The position numbers and the translations under genes were made by a program. Below are positions 17,773 to 26,620 of a stretch of DNA of 64,000 nt, in pieces (position 1 is the stretch's first letter; each line of letters opens with the position of its first letter). The notes under the pieces are model-generated. The model was given only the letters and a program-made list of their open reading frames with translations, ran no database searches and was not told the DNA's origin. Source of the DNA: Undibacterium paludis (GTDB lineage: Bacteria > Pseudomonadota > Gammaproteobacteria > Burkholderiales > Burkholderiaceae_D). The stretch is taken from contig NZ_JAKZHX010000005.1 of assembly GCF_022568815.1 (NCBI RefSeq), positions 186,001 through 250,000 on the forward strand. The letters run 5' to 3'.

Positions 17773-18657
17773 TCAAGAAACTTTGGCGAGTGTGGCTGCC
17801 ACGGCTTGCCAATCTGATTTGGCATAGTCAAGGTCCGCTTCGACATCGGCGGGGGTGGTATCTGCAAGCAGCGTTTCGAGGTCTTGCTGCAAGGTTCCTA
17901 TCCCGTCGGCCATGCTGCGCCAGCTTACTTCCAGGGCTGTCGCCACCGACGAGATATCGCCAAGCCGACCAACCATCTGTGACAGCCCGTTGATGGCATT
18001 GTTGTTGAGCAAGAGGACATATTCAGCCTGCCGGATCTCGCCTGCGGTCTCTTCAAGTTCATCCCTGAGGTGACCAAATGCCATCTGGAAGGCATGTCCG
18101 ATCTGTTCGCAGCAATTGCCGCTGGTCATGTCGTGCATCTGCTGTTCCAGGCTTTGCGCCTTTTGCTGCAGGCTCTCATCTTCCTGTTCCAGTTTCTGCT
18201 TGTAACTGTTCAGTGCGGCCGAAGCGTTGTCCGCAGTATTCTGAAAATTGGTCAGCATCTGGCTGGCATTGTTTGCTGCCGCCTGGATCGCCGTGGCCCC
18301 GATCTCCAGCGCGTTGAAGTTGCCGCTGAGCAGAACATGCAGCATGAAGCCCGATTGCCCCTGCACCTGGTCGGCTGCCTGGTCAAGATCGCTGATGAAT
18401 GCGGACATCCGAGCGGCGACCAACTCCAGGTCCTGCCTGGCAGTCTGTCCCATGTTCAATAACGGAAAAACGAACTGCGACAAGAGTGGTGCGAGTTGCT
18501 GTTGAACCGGTCCGGGGGCGTTTTGGACGATCTCAACCGTCTGTCTCAGCATGGCTTGCGCCGTGATCATCGACTGCAGGTTGTCGGCCAGTTTTGTAGT
18601 CTGTACGGCAACACCGGGAGGCGGTGAAAGTGATGTGCGAAAAATGTCAGTACTCAA
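17773..18657 (-). CDS. Helical toxin-like protein, first gene of the putative tripartite toxin operon
   Basis: 294 aa if started at TTG 18657, which has a perfect AAGGAG six bases upstream. The ATG at 18672 has no ribosome site because AAGGAG forms its own second and third codons. All-helical: heptad patterns at about 30-100 and a strong coiled coil near 150-190 (YKQKLEQEDESLQQKAQSLE), a Cys pair (NCCEQ) near 200, then two more helices. No long hydrophobic segment, so it may be a soluble or binding component that joins the hairpin protein, as in tripartite HBL- or Ahl-type toxins. No signal peptide; export would need another route. Family assignment by architecture and operon only. Confidence 0.55.
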   Translation of the reverse strand: MSTDIFRTSLSPPPGVAVQTTKLADNLQSMITAQAMLRQTVEIVQNAPGPVQQQLAPLLSQFVFPLLNMGQTARQDLELVAARMSAFISDLDQAADQVQGQSGFMLHVLLSGNFNALEIGATAIQAAANNASQMLTNFQNTADNASAALNSYKQKLEQEDESLQQKAQSLEQQMHDMTSGNCCEQIGHAFQMAFGHLRDELEETAGEIRQAEYVLLLNNNAINGLSQMVGRLGDISSVATALEVSWRSMADGIGTLQQDLETLLADTTPADVEADLDYAKSDWQAVAATLAKVS

Positions 18658-18889
18658 GATAAACTCCTTCATTCGTACGTCAATGAAATGAATGGGGCAG
18701 GCTCGTCATCTGCGTCACCCCACTCGGTCGCCATGCACATCCATACCGGATGGATGCAATGGGTTAAAACAGGAAAATTGCGTTTCCTAAATGTCTTTAT
18801 TGCAATCTATGTGCCAGTAGGGAAAGCGTTACTTTTCACAGGAAAACATCACTTTGGCGTATAAAGATATTATTTTTACATGTCAAAGA

Positions 18890-18911
18890 AATATTTTTTA
18901 CGCGTAAAATA
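18890..18911. promoter_or_regulatory. A/T-rich near-palindrome upstream of toxin operon
   Basis: ATATTTT, then TTACGCGT, then AAAATAT: a symmetric site about 230 bp upstream of the first toxin gene start, inside the most A/T-rich stretch of the area. It could be an operator or an H-NS-like silencing site. Only symmetry supports this. Confidence 0.4.
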
Positions 18912-19001
18912 TGCATAGCGACGCGTGTGAGACCGTCAGTAGAAGTCCGATTGTTCGGATGTATGGAGCAGGTGAATTTGACAGGGAACTGTGCAAACCT
19001 T

Positions 19002-19042
19002 GATTGGGGATTGGGGATTGGGGATTGGGGATTGGGGATTGG
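19002..19042. repeat. Tandem repeat, (GATTGGG) about six copies
   Basis: Nearly six exact copies of a seven-base unit, about 345 bp upstream of the first toxin gene. The copies are identical, so it is recent and potentially variable in number. Confidence 0.9.
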
Positions 19043-19070
19043 TTGAATCACTGGTCAGCATGGCACATCA

Positions 19071-19292
19071 ATCAGTGATCAACGAACGCCGCTGTGCTCC
19101 TGCCTGCGCAGGAGCGACAATTTTGAGGCTGGCGATATTGCATCTACCTGCGTACATCTACCTGCGATGCAGTGCCAACTGATATGGAAGGTGAATCACG
19201 CTCCTGTGTATTCGAATTGCCGGATTGCAGCTGACAACCTCACACCCGTCGCTCCTGCGCAGGCAGGAGCCCAGTGTCTTTCGTTGCTCACC
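19071..19292. repeat. Inverted palindrome doublet, right copy
   Basis: Unit A at 19071-19118 and unit B at 19248-19292 match the left doublet at 15022-15230 almost base for base in their cores, in the same order and orientation. Confidence 0.8.
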
Positions 19293-19382
19293 CCAGCATT
19301 TCATCATGCCGTGGGCAATCAACTTTCACTACGAATTTGTGCACATTCATTTGTGCGCATTACGTCGAAGAAACATTCAATC

Positions 19383-20246
19383 TCACCACTTCATCTCACC
19401 CTTATTGACCTTGGCGCCAATATCAAGTGACAGGCCCGGTGGCGCATCTGGGTAAGCTTTTTTCATCGCATCGATCAGTTCTGCACCGGTCTTGGTGGCA
19501 GCGGCATTTTTTTCAAATGTCAGCAGGTAATTCTTGGTGTAGCTGATGGCGCTGGCGTCAATGGCGGTGCCTTGCTTCATGTGGCCGGGGACGACGATTT
19601 GCGGTTTCAGTGCGGCCATTTCATCAAGTTGCGCCACCCAGGCGCTGCGTTCTGCGGTGGTCTGGGTGTCGGCGGTCCAGACGTGGATGTTGCCGAATAC
19701 ACCGATGTTGCCGACGATGGCCTTGATTGATGGTATCCAGAAGTAAGGGCGGTGCGCGAGCAGGCCCTGGCTGCCGCGCAGTTCTACGGTTTCACCGTCG
19801 ATACTGAGGCTGTTGCCTGTCAGGGCCTTGGGCAGGAAGGGTGTGCGTGGGGCGTTGGCGCCCATCTTTGGCCCCCAGAAGGCGACTTTGCCGGCGACCT
19901 TGGCTGTCAATTTTTCCAGCACGGCAGGGGTGGCGACGACTTCGGCCTGGGGGAAGATTTCTTTCAGCGCTTCAACGCCAAAGTAATAATCAGGGTCGGC
20001 CTGGCTGACCAGGATGGTCTTCAACTGCTTGCCACTGTCGAGCACGTTGGCGGCGATGCGCAGGGCGTCGGCGCGGGTGAAGCCGGCGTCGATGACCATG
20101 GCTTCTTTGTCGCCATAAACGAGGGTGGAATTGACGTTAAAACTGTTGCCGTCGGCATTGTAGACCTTGACCTGCAAGGGGCTGGCTGCCTGGGCAGAAG
20201 CAAAAGTGACGGCAAGGGTGGCGGCGATGAGAGTGGTGCGTAACAT
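19383..20246 (-). CDS. MBL-fold protein with degenerate metal motif
   Basis: 287 aa with a signal peptide (cleavage after AQA, residue 20). Metallo-beta-lactamase fold: VIDAGFTRAD near 50, a late PGHMKQG, and GxxNIHVW near 180. The canonical HxHxDH site reads SQADPDYYFG here, so two or three zinc ligands are missing although the Asp (ADPD) is kept. This is probably a periplasmic protein of a known non-canonical MBL subgroup, of uncertain catalytic ability. Divergent from a LysR gene. Its 3' end is duplicated as a fragment at 14595-14731. Confidence 0.78.
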   Translation of the reverse strand: MLRTTLIAATLAVTFASAQAASPLQVKVYNADGNSFNVNSTLVYGDKEAMVIDAGFTRADALRIAANVLDSGKQLKTILVSQADPDYYFGVEALKEIFPQAEVVATPAVLEKLTAKVAGKVAFWGPKMGANAPRTPFLPKALTGNSLSIDGETVELRGSQGLLAHRPYFWIPSIKAIVGNIGVFGNIHVWTADTQTTAERSAWVAQLDEMAALKPQIVVPGHMKQGTAIDASAISYTKNYLLTFEKNAAATKTGAELIDAMKKAYPDAPPGLSLDIGAKVNKGEMKW

Positions 20247-20367
20247 GGTGGGCTCCGGTTGTTGAGTTTGAGAATCCTGAACGATTCAGTACAGACAGTT
20301 TAATTTCAATTTCCGGCCAGATAAATTGGGTAAAATGCACATAACTGTTTCAAAAATCGAGCAAATT

Positions 20368-21258
20368 ATGGACAGATTGACAGCAATGCGGGTGTTTTGC
20401 GAGGTGGCGGCAAGCGGCAGCTTTAGTGCGACAGCGGACAAGCTGGACATGTCGCGCGCCATGGTGACGCGCTATGTCAGCGAGCTGGAAGCCTGGCTGC
20501 AAGCCCGCCTGTTGCAAAGAACTACGCGCAGCGTGACCCTGACTGATGCCGGTGAACAATGCCTGCGGCGCAGCCAGCAGATGCTGGCGCTGATGGATGA
20601 CATGGAAGAAGAAACCAGCAGTGACGATGCCGAACTGCGCGGCCAGTTGCGGCTGACCTGCAGCATGTCGTTTGCCTTCAGCCATCTGGCGCAGGCGATC
20701 AGCAGGTTCCTGTCACAACACCCCAGGCTGAAGATAGACCTGCATGTGGGCGATGGCGCGCTCAACCTGGTGGAGGCGCGCATAGACCTGGCCATACGCA
20801 TCAGCAGCGAGCCTGATCCCTTGCTGATCGCGCGGCCGCTGGCCGCCTGTGAATCGGTACTGGTTGCCAGCCCGGCCTATCTGCGCAAAATGGGTACACC
20901 GCAAAGACCAGAAGACCTGCTGGCGCACCGCTGCCTGAGCCATGCCAATTTTGGCAGAAACACCTGGCGTTTTACGCGCGGCGACGAGCAGGTTGCCATC
21001 GATATCAACAGCCATTTCAGCGCCAATGATGCCACGGTGCTGTTACAGGCCGCACTGGCCGACGGCGGCATCGCCATGCAGCCGACCTACCTGATGGCTG
21101 ACCACCTGCAAACCGATGCACTGCAAACTGTGCTGCCAGGCTGGCAATTGCCCAGCATGAGTATCTACGCCCTCTTCCCTTCACGCCGGCATCTGTCGCC
21201 AGCAGTCAGGGCCTTGCTCGATTTTCTGGTCGCGGAATTTGCGGGCAGACCGTGGTGA
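20368..21258 (+). CDS. LysR-family transcriptional regulator
   Basis: 296 aa from ATG 20368; upstream in-frame TTG and ATG codons add residues with no family match. The N-terminus MDRLTAMRVFCEVAASGSFS is typical of the Burkholderiales subgroup with helix-turn-helix SATADKLDMSRAMVTRYVSEL. An effector domain covers about 90-290. Divergent from the MBL-fold gene with 121 bp between starts, so it probably regulates it. Confidence 0.9.
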   Translation: MDRLTAMRVFCEVAASGSFSATADKLDMSRAMVTRYVSELEAWLQARLLQRTTRSVTLTDAGEQCLRRSQQMLALMDDMEEETSSDDAELRGQLRLTCSMSFAFSHLAQAISRFLSQHPRLKIDLHVGDGALNLVEARIDLAIRISSEPDPLLIARPLAACESVLVASPAYLRKMGTPQRPEDLLAHRCLSHANFGRNTWRFTRGDEQVAIDINSHFSANDATVLLQAALADGGIAMQPTYLMADHLQTDALQTVLPGWQLPSMSIYALFPSRRHLSPAVRALLDFLVAEFAGRPW

Positions 21259-21614
21259 ATGGATCACAAAGCTGCTGGAATTAGTGATGCTCTTTCATCC
21301 CATGTCAAAGGGATGTTCAGGGGTTTATCCATTGATTCTGCTGCCACGACTCCTTTACCCAGGCAGGCCGCCACGACGAGACAGGCAAGACAGCGCATGG
21401 TTTTGACGCAAACTTTGAATGATTTCATGATTGTGCCCATTACTGGAGAGATGAAAGACAGGATGTCTTACCTGATGTTGCTTCATCAAACTGCAAACAG
21501 TTCATGGACAGATGGAGGCGGGGCAAGTTCCCCCTTTTATTGCGGCAGTCGTACCTGCAACGACTGCCGGGCAACGCGGTTGATGGCGGGACTTATCGTC
21601 TGAAGATCAGGTCT
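21259..21614. other. Intergenic region, no clear gene
   Basis: A 114-codon plus-strand frame begins right after the LysR stop (TGAATG) but has no ribosome site, no recognisable domain and unremarkable codon use. I do not call it a gene. No repeat or hairpin was recognised here. Confidence 0.4.
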
Positions 21615-22721
21615 TCACTCCTGCACCAGTTCATGGATGACCAGTCCTGCATGCGGCGGCAGCGGCTTGAGCCAGGTTTTGTGACGCAGTGCCCGCTTGC
21701 AATCGTGGATGCCGGCAGCCCAACGGGTCTGCATGGTGCCCATGCTGAAATCAACGTCCTTGAAGTAATGATCATCAGGCAGAGCCTTCATGATCAGGTG
21801 GACGACATTGACGGTGTGATCGCAGCCCATCGCCATCAGCGGCTTGAGTTCTGCCTTATTGCGTTCAGCAGCTGGCAGGTGATGGCTCAGTTCGCGAATG
21901 GCGCGCTGCAGGTCCTGCAGTTTCTGATGGGTCAGCAAGTGTTCTTTTGAACGGCTGGCGTACTGAATGTTCTTGTAACGCGTCATGGCGTCAGCAATGG
22001 AAGCGGGGCGGGTTTCGGTCGGGTCCCACAGGTCTATCATGAAGCACAGGGCGTCGGCATTTCTTTCTTCTTCCAGGAACACTTCCAGTGGTGAATTGGA
22101 ATACACGCCGCCATCCCAATAGGCGCGGTCGCCGATTTTGACAGGTGGGAAGCCAGGTGGCAGCGCACCGCTGGCCATGATGTGTTCAGGGAAAATGGTT
22201 TGTTTCTTGCTGTCGAAAATCACGCCCTGGCCATCGTCAATGTCAACGGCACACACACTGATGCGTATGGGGCTGTCGTTGAGATAATCAAAATCAACGT
22301 ATTTTTCCAGCGTTGTTCTGAGTGGCGAAGTGTCGTAAAAACCGGTCTGGTCCAGCGGTACCCTGGCGTTGATGTCCCAGGCAGCGCCAAAGCGTGGCTT
22401 GAAAAAACCAGTCACGCCCTGCGTCAGGGCAGACAGGGTGCTGAAATTGCCGGCGATATTCATCCATGGTGTCATGGCAGGCCAGAAATTTTCGCGATGG
22501 ACAGCATCGGGGGCCAGGCTGTCCCAGAAGGCATGCAATTGCCGGATACGGTTCTGCGGTTCGTTACCAGCAATCAGGGCGCTGTTAATCGCGCCGATGG
22601 AGGTGCCGATGACCCATTCGACCGGGACTTCGGCTTCGTGCAATTGCTCATAGACGCCGGCCTGGTAAGCACCCAGGGCGCCGCCGCCCTGCAATATCAA
22701 TACTGTGTTCTGGTCAGCCAT
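21615..22721 (-). CDS. Patatin-like phospholipase (DUF3734 C-terminus)
   Basis: 368 aa. The patatin catalytic dyad is intact: oxyanion loop QGGGALGAYQAG (11-22), nucleophile elbow G39-T-S41-I-G and DGG with D203. The C-terminal 120 residues (HLLTHQKLQDLQRAIRELSH onwards) match the DUF3734 extension typical of bacterial patatins. No signal peptide, so a cytoplasmic or membrane-associated acyl hydrolase, sometimes linked to polyhydroxybutyrate or lipid turnover in these bacteria. It lies 76 bp after a small conserved gene on the same strand, likely one transcript. Confidence 0.87.
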   Translation of the reverse strand: MADQNTVLILQGGGALGAYQAGVYEQLHEAEVPVEWVIGTSIGAINSALIAGNEPQNRIRQLHAFWDSLAPDAVHRENFWPAMTPWMNIAGNFSTLSALTQGVTGFFKPRFGAAWDINARVPLDQTGFYDTSPLRTTLEKYVDFDYLNDSPIRISVCAVDIDDGQGVIFDSKKQTIFPEHIMASGALPPGFPPVKIGDRAYWDGGVYSNSPLEVFLEEERNADALCFMIDLWDPTETRPASIADAMTRYKNIQYASRSKEHLLTHQKLQDLQRAIRELSHHLPAAERNKAELKPLMAMGCDHTVNVVHLIMKALPDDHYFKDVDFSMGTMQTRWAAGIHDCKRALRHKTWLKPLPPHAGLVIHELVQE

Positions 22722-22797
22722 TTACTTGCTCGTGATCAATAAATACCGATGATGCAGGAAAGGAGGGCCGCGTTACGGCCAGGTGCAGACGTAAACC

Positions 22798-22995
22798 TCA
22801 GACAAAGCCGCCAAGTTGCGCCAGCTTGTGTTCTTCACCGTCATGTGTCACGGAAAACACGTCGACCTGGTAAGGTGCATTGAGTTCATGGCGCAGCTTG
22901 GCTCCATGGCTGACAGCTGCCAGGAAGTCGTCACCGGCTTCGGTTACATTGGTGATGTGACTTTCATTGTTGCGGGAGATCAGACGGTAATGCAT
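22798..22995 (-). CDS. Small protein of unknown function upstream of patatin
   Basis: 65 aa from ATG 22995 with a good ACAGGAAAAACC ribosome site. Soluble, mixed strand/helix (MHYRLISRNNESHITNVTEA at the start, VFSVTHDGEEHKL towards the end), no signal or membrane span. Spacing and strand suggest co-expression with the patatin gene. No family recognised. Confidence 0.65.
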   Translation of the reverse strand: MHYRLISRNNESHITNVTEAGDDFLAAVSHGAKLRHELNAPYQVDVFSVTHDGEEHKLAQLGGFV

Positions 22996-23281
22996 GGTTT
23001 TTCCTGTCAAAAAATAGGGGTAAAAAATAGGGGTAAAGAATACAGATAAAGAACTGCAGGATTGACTGCCACCTTCATTCTAACATGGCGGGATTTTACC
23101 CATCCCTGCCGGATGTGTGCTTTTGTAGCTAAAAGTAAGTATCTATTGCAGCAAGAAATAAAGATGACATAATGCTTCGCTTTTATAGCCAGGTACAGTC
23201 AGGTGCAGTGGCAAACCTTCTTGCCGCACGTTGCATTGCCTTGCCATGGCTATCGTCATTATCTTGGGTCGGAGCTTGTTT

Positions 23282-26200
23282 ATGCAAGGCATGATTAAAC
23301 TGGTAAAACTGGTACGCAGCAAGCCGTCTGTGCGGCATTGTGAAATCGAGTTATGCCAGGCGCCACAGGCAGAAGGACAAGCCGCGCTGTACCTGGTCAA
23401 CCTGCGCGAAGGCAGCCCTGATGCCGAATGGCAAGAGAGCAGCAAGACGCCCTTCCCTGTCAGCCTCGACAAAGCACAGAATATCTTTTCCGCGCTGCTG
23501 GCCAGCAAGCTGGAACAGGGTTATGCAGATACGGCAGCCGACAGCCCGCCTGATGTTGCGCCCACGACAACTGCCAGGGATGATGCCATGCAGTGGGGAC
23601 ACTCATCACAGACCCTGGTGCAAAAGATTGCCAAACCACAGTCTCAGCAAGAGCAGGAAAAGATCCTGCTTGACCGCCTGCATCCGCGCGCCTGGTCTGG
23701 CCTGTCCCGTGCGGAACGCAGCCGCACCGTCTGGCGCATAGGCGAGCGCCGCCTGGCTGCCGCCGTGCCACGCCTGGTCGAGCTGATTGCCAGCGGTGAA
23801 CCTATTCTCGACTATTGCATCGCCCACGCCATAGGCCGTTGTGGTGATGCCGGTGCTGCGCAAGCCATGCATGAGCTGAGCCAGCGCTCCAAAGATGAGC
23901 ACGTCAGGCACATTGCCCTGCATGCCTGGCTGGCCCTGTGCAGTACAGAAGAACGCCAGAACCATGCACGCAGCCTGCTGGGCCAGTGGCCAGCGGACTT
24001 GCACGATGCCTGGCTGGCAGCGCATGAAAAAAGCGATGTCGATGCAGGTCTGCAAGAACTGGTGCTGTGCCTGCTGTCGGCCAAGAACTGGAAGCATTGG
24101 CGCCATGACGACTGGCTGGAGCAGCTTGACTGCATGGCCCAGGCCGGCATCTATGCACTGGCGCGACCGCTGTTGGTGCAACAGTTGAAGAACTTGCCGG
24201 TCAGCCTGCTGGTGTACCGTGCCTTCCGGCATCTTTACAAGCTGGCAGAATTCCGTGCTGATGCAGAGCTGTTTGGCGTCCTGCATCAACGCTTTGAAAA
24301 GTCCTGGCCGCTGTTTGCACCAGCCGCTCATGACAGCCATGTCTATCTGGACAGACGCTATGTCAGATACTCTGATGAAGTCAAAAAGCCCAATACCCGG
24401 GTTGCTTATTCCAAGCTGACGCGTGACTACCTGCGCCGCCGCAGCTGGCGTACCCTGCGCCGTCTGGGCGCATTGTCCAGCCCGGATTTTGTCCACATGG
24501 CGACCGGTGTCCTGCTGGCCTGTGACGATGTGCAGGCAGACAAACCGCATATCCAGCGCCTGATGGAATGGAACCGCCAGCGCCGCGCCTATGATGTAGA
24601 GCTGCGCTACAACGGCCCCTATGCCAGCTGGATGGTGTTCAACCACTTGCTGCACCGGCATGACAACCCTGACAATCCATTCACCACCAGCCGTACGGCA
24701 CGCAAATGGTGGCAGGCCATCAGCCCGGAAGCAGCAGCCGACCCGGCCACTTATCCGGCTTACCCGCAGCGCGACAAGCGCCTTGAAGCCTACCCGCATT
24801 TATGGGACGCCGCCCCCGATCAGTTACTGCGTCTGTTGCAACGAAGCCAGTGCCTGGGTGTGCACGCCTTTGCCGCCAGGGCACTGATCGACAACAAGGA
24901 TTTTTGTGTACAGCTCGAAGCAGGCACTTTACAGGGATTACTGCAAAGCCCTTACCTGCCGACCAAGGACTTTGCCTTCAGCAATATCAAGCTGCGTTTT
25001 GCCGGACAGACGCCGGACCTGAGCTGGCTCAGCATCCTGCTGACTGCTGATTATGAACCGGCAGCCGACTTTGCCCTTGACTACATCAGTCAAGCACCGG
25101 AACGCTATGCCCAGGATGCCGGCCTCTTGCTGACCATGATCGTCAGCCCCATGCCACGCGTGCGTGCCGCCTGCCGCCTGCTGGCGCAAAGTGCCGTAGC
25201 GGCGACGCGTGCAATCCTGCTCAATCACATGCTGCATTGGGCCAACACCAGCCGCTTGCAGGATACGCAAGCCGCACCGCTACTAAATGACCTGCAGTGG
25301 CTGATCCAAAACCTGCTGGACTATCACGTGGCGCAATTGCCGGATGCTGACCTGCTGGCCTGGTGCAATCTCTTGCTGGCACAGCAGTTCTGGCAACAGG
25401 TGCTGGTGACCGACGTCCTGCTGGCCCATCCGGCAGGCATTGCCCATATCGCACCAGATACCTTGCGTGATCTGTTGCAGCATGCCGACCCTGGCCGGCA
25501 AAGCCTGGGCAGCCGTCTGTTTGCCGCCCTGCCCGCCAGCATCTTGCAGGAGCAGCCCGACCTGGTCGCCAGCCTGGCCACTGCCAGCGATGCCCGCGTC
25601 AGGGCTGCCATGACGCCGGTGATTACACAGCTTGCGACGCACACGGCATTTACTGACAGGCTGCTACCCCACCTGATTGACGTCATGTTCCGCAGCGATA
25701 TTGCTGATGAAAATGCCAGCGTACATGCCGACATCATCCAATGGTGCCAAGGCCCCTTGCTGACGGCAACGCTGGCCCTGCCTGCGGATATGCAGTGGCG
25801 TCTGTTGCAGGCGCGCAGCCAAGGTGCGCAAGAGCTGGGTTGTATCTTGCTCGCACATGCGCAAGGTACACTGGCTGCCAGCCTCAGTGTGCTGCAATGG
25901 GCCTTGCTCGGCAGGCATGCGATCTTGCAGGTGCGCCTGCAGGCGCAAACTTATTTCACTACTCACCTGGCAGAAGTCAGGCAGCAACTGAACGATGCCC
26001 TGCGCATACTGGATACGCGCTGGCCGGAAACAAGAGCTTTTGCAACGGATTATTTCGCCAGCCATATCACTGCGGAAGAATGGACACTGAACCAGCTGCT
26101 GGCCCTGTGCGACCACCAGCAAGCCGCAGTGCAAAGACTGGGCAGACAATTGATCACCCGTCATTTCCGCGTGGAAGAAGCGGCAGATTATGTGCTGAAC

Positions 26201-26620
26201 CTGAGCCAGCATCCGGCCGCCAGCATGCAACTGTTTGTCAGCCAGTGGCTGGAGCAGAGCGTCAGCAATGCGCCTGACATGACGCAGGCATTGCAGCATC
26301 TGCAGCAATTGCGGCCTTACTTCCTGAGCGTGCTGTCGCATGTCAACAAGGCGCGTACGGTCAAGAACCGCGTCATCCATTTCCTGCAAGGCCAGGGCTT
26401 GCTGTCGGAAGATCATGCCCGTTTTGTCGCGCAGATTTTTACCCGTCAGGTCCTGACCGTGGCGATACAGGACAAGGCCCAGTACATACTCGGCCTGACA
26501 CAGTTGCAGGCACAGTACCCAGCCGTGGCCCAGGCGGATGACTGGCCCTTGCAGGTGATGGCACCGAGAAACCATGTCACTGGCAACACCATAGACAACA
26601 CGATTGCGGAGTCCGCATGA
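23282..26620 (+). CDS. Large ARM/HEAT-like repeat protein of retron operon
   Basis: 1112 aa from ATG 23282 (GGAG seven bases upstream). After an N-terminal domain (about 1-130, with a KTPFPVSLDKAQNIFSALL stretch) the protein is built of many helical repeats of ARM/HEAT type: WRIGERRLAAAVPRLVELI near 160, AIGRCGDAGAAQAMHEL, and repeated Leu/Ala-rich helix pairs to the C-terminus. No nuclease or ATPase motif seen. It overlaps the SWIM gene by ATGA and is followed by a retron RNA and reverse transcriptase. In the type XIII retrons I recall, an ARM-repeat protein and a winged-helix/SWIM protein accompany the RT, and this fits. Its role in defence is inferred: the effector or the scaffold for it. 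Confidence 0.75.
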   Translation: MQGMIKLVKLVRSKPSVRHCEIELCQAPQAEGQAALYLVNLREGSPDAEWQESSKTPFPVSLDKAQNIFSALLASKLEQGYADTAADSPPDVAPTTTARDDAMQWGHSSQTLVQKIAKPQSQQEQEKILLDRLHPRAWSGLSRAERSRTVWRIGERRLAAAVPRLVELIASGEPILDYCIAHAIGRCGDAGAAQAMHELSQRSKDEHVRHIALHAWLALCSTEERQNHARSLLGQWPADLHDAWLAAHEKSDVDAGLQELVLCLLSAKNWKHWRHDDWLEQLDCMAQAGIYALARPLLVQQLKNLPVSLLVYRAFRHLYKLAEFRADAELFGVLHQRFEKSWPLFAPAAHDSHVYLDRRYVRYSDEVKKPNTRVAYSKLTRDYLRRRSWRTLRRLGALSSPDFVHMATGVLLACDDVQADKPHIQRLMEWNRQRRAYDVELRYNGPYASWMVFNHLLHRHDNPDNPFTTSRTARKWWQAISPEAAADPATYPAYPQRDKRLEAYPHLWDAAPDQLLRLLQRSQCLGVHAFAARALIDNKDFCVQLEAGTLQGLLQSPYLPTKDFAFSNIKLRFAGQTPDLSWLSILLTADYEPAADFALDYISQAPERYAQDAGLLLTMIVSPMPRVRAACRLLAQSAVAATRAILLNHMLHWANTSRLQDTQAAPLLNDLQWLIQNLLDYHVAQLPDADLLAWCNLLLAQQFWQQVLVTDVLLAHPAGIAHIAPDTLRDLLQHADPGRQSLGSRLFAALPASILQEQPDLVASLATASDARVRAAMTPVITQLATHTAFTDRLLPHLIDVMFRSDIADENASVHADIIQWCQGPLLTATLALPADMQWRLLQARSQGAQELGCILLAHAQGTLAASLSVLQWALLGRHAILQVRLQAQTYFTTHLAEVRQQLNDALRILDTRWPETRAFATDYFASHITAEEWTLNQLLALCDHQQAAVQRLGRQLITRHFRVEEAADYVLNLSQHPAASMQLFVSQWLEQSVSNAPDMTQALQHLQQLRPYFLSVLSHVNKARTVKNRVIHFLQGQGLLSEDHARFVAQIFTRQVLTVAIQDKAQYILGLTQLQAQYPAVAQADDWPLQVMAPRNHVTGNTIDNTIAESA

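Larger units (their letters stand above)
18658..19382. other. Upstream region of the toxin operon with repeats
   Basis: 725 bp without a gene. From left to right it holds an A/T-rich segment (18790-18920) with a near-palindrome, a seven-base tandem repeat (19002-19042), and the right copy of the inverted palindrome doublet (19071-19292). The operon promoter should lie in the A/T-rich part. Confidence 0.6.

Noticed and set aside
19002..19042. CRISPR array
   Set aside because: The units are seven bases in tandem without spacers, so it is a simple repeat.
21259..21603. 114-codon frame starting right after the LysR stop
   Set aside because: There is no ribosome site and no recognisable domain, and the composition is not typical of the neighbouring genes.
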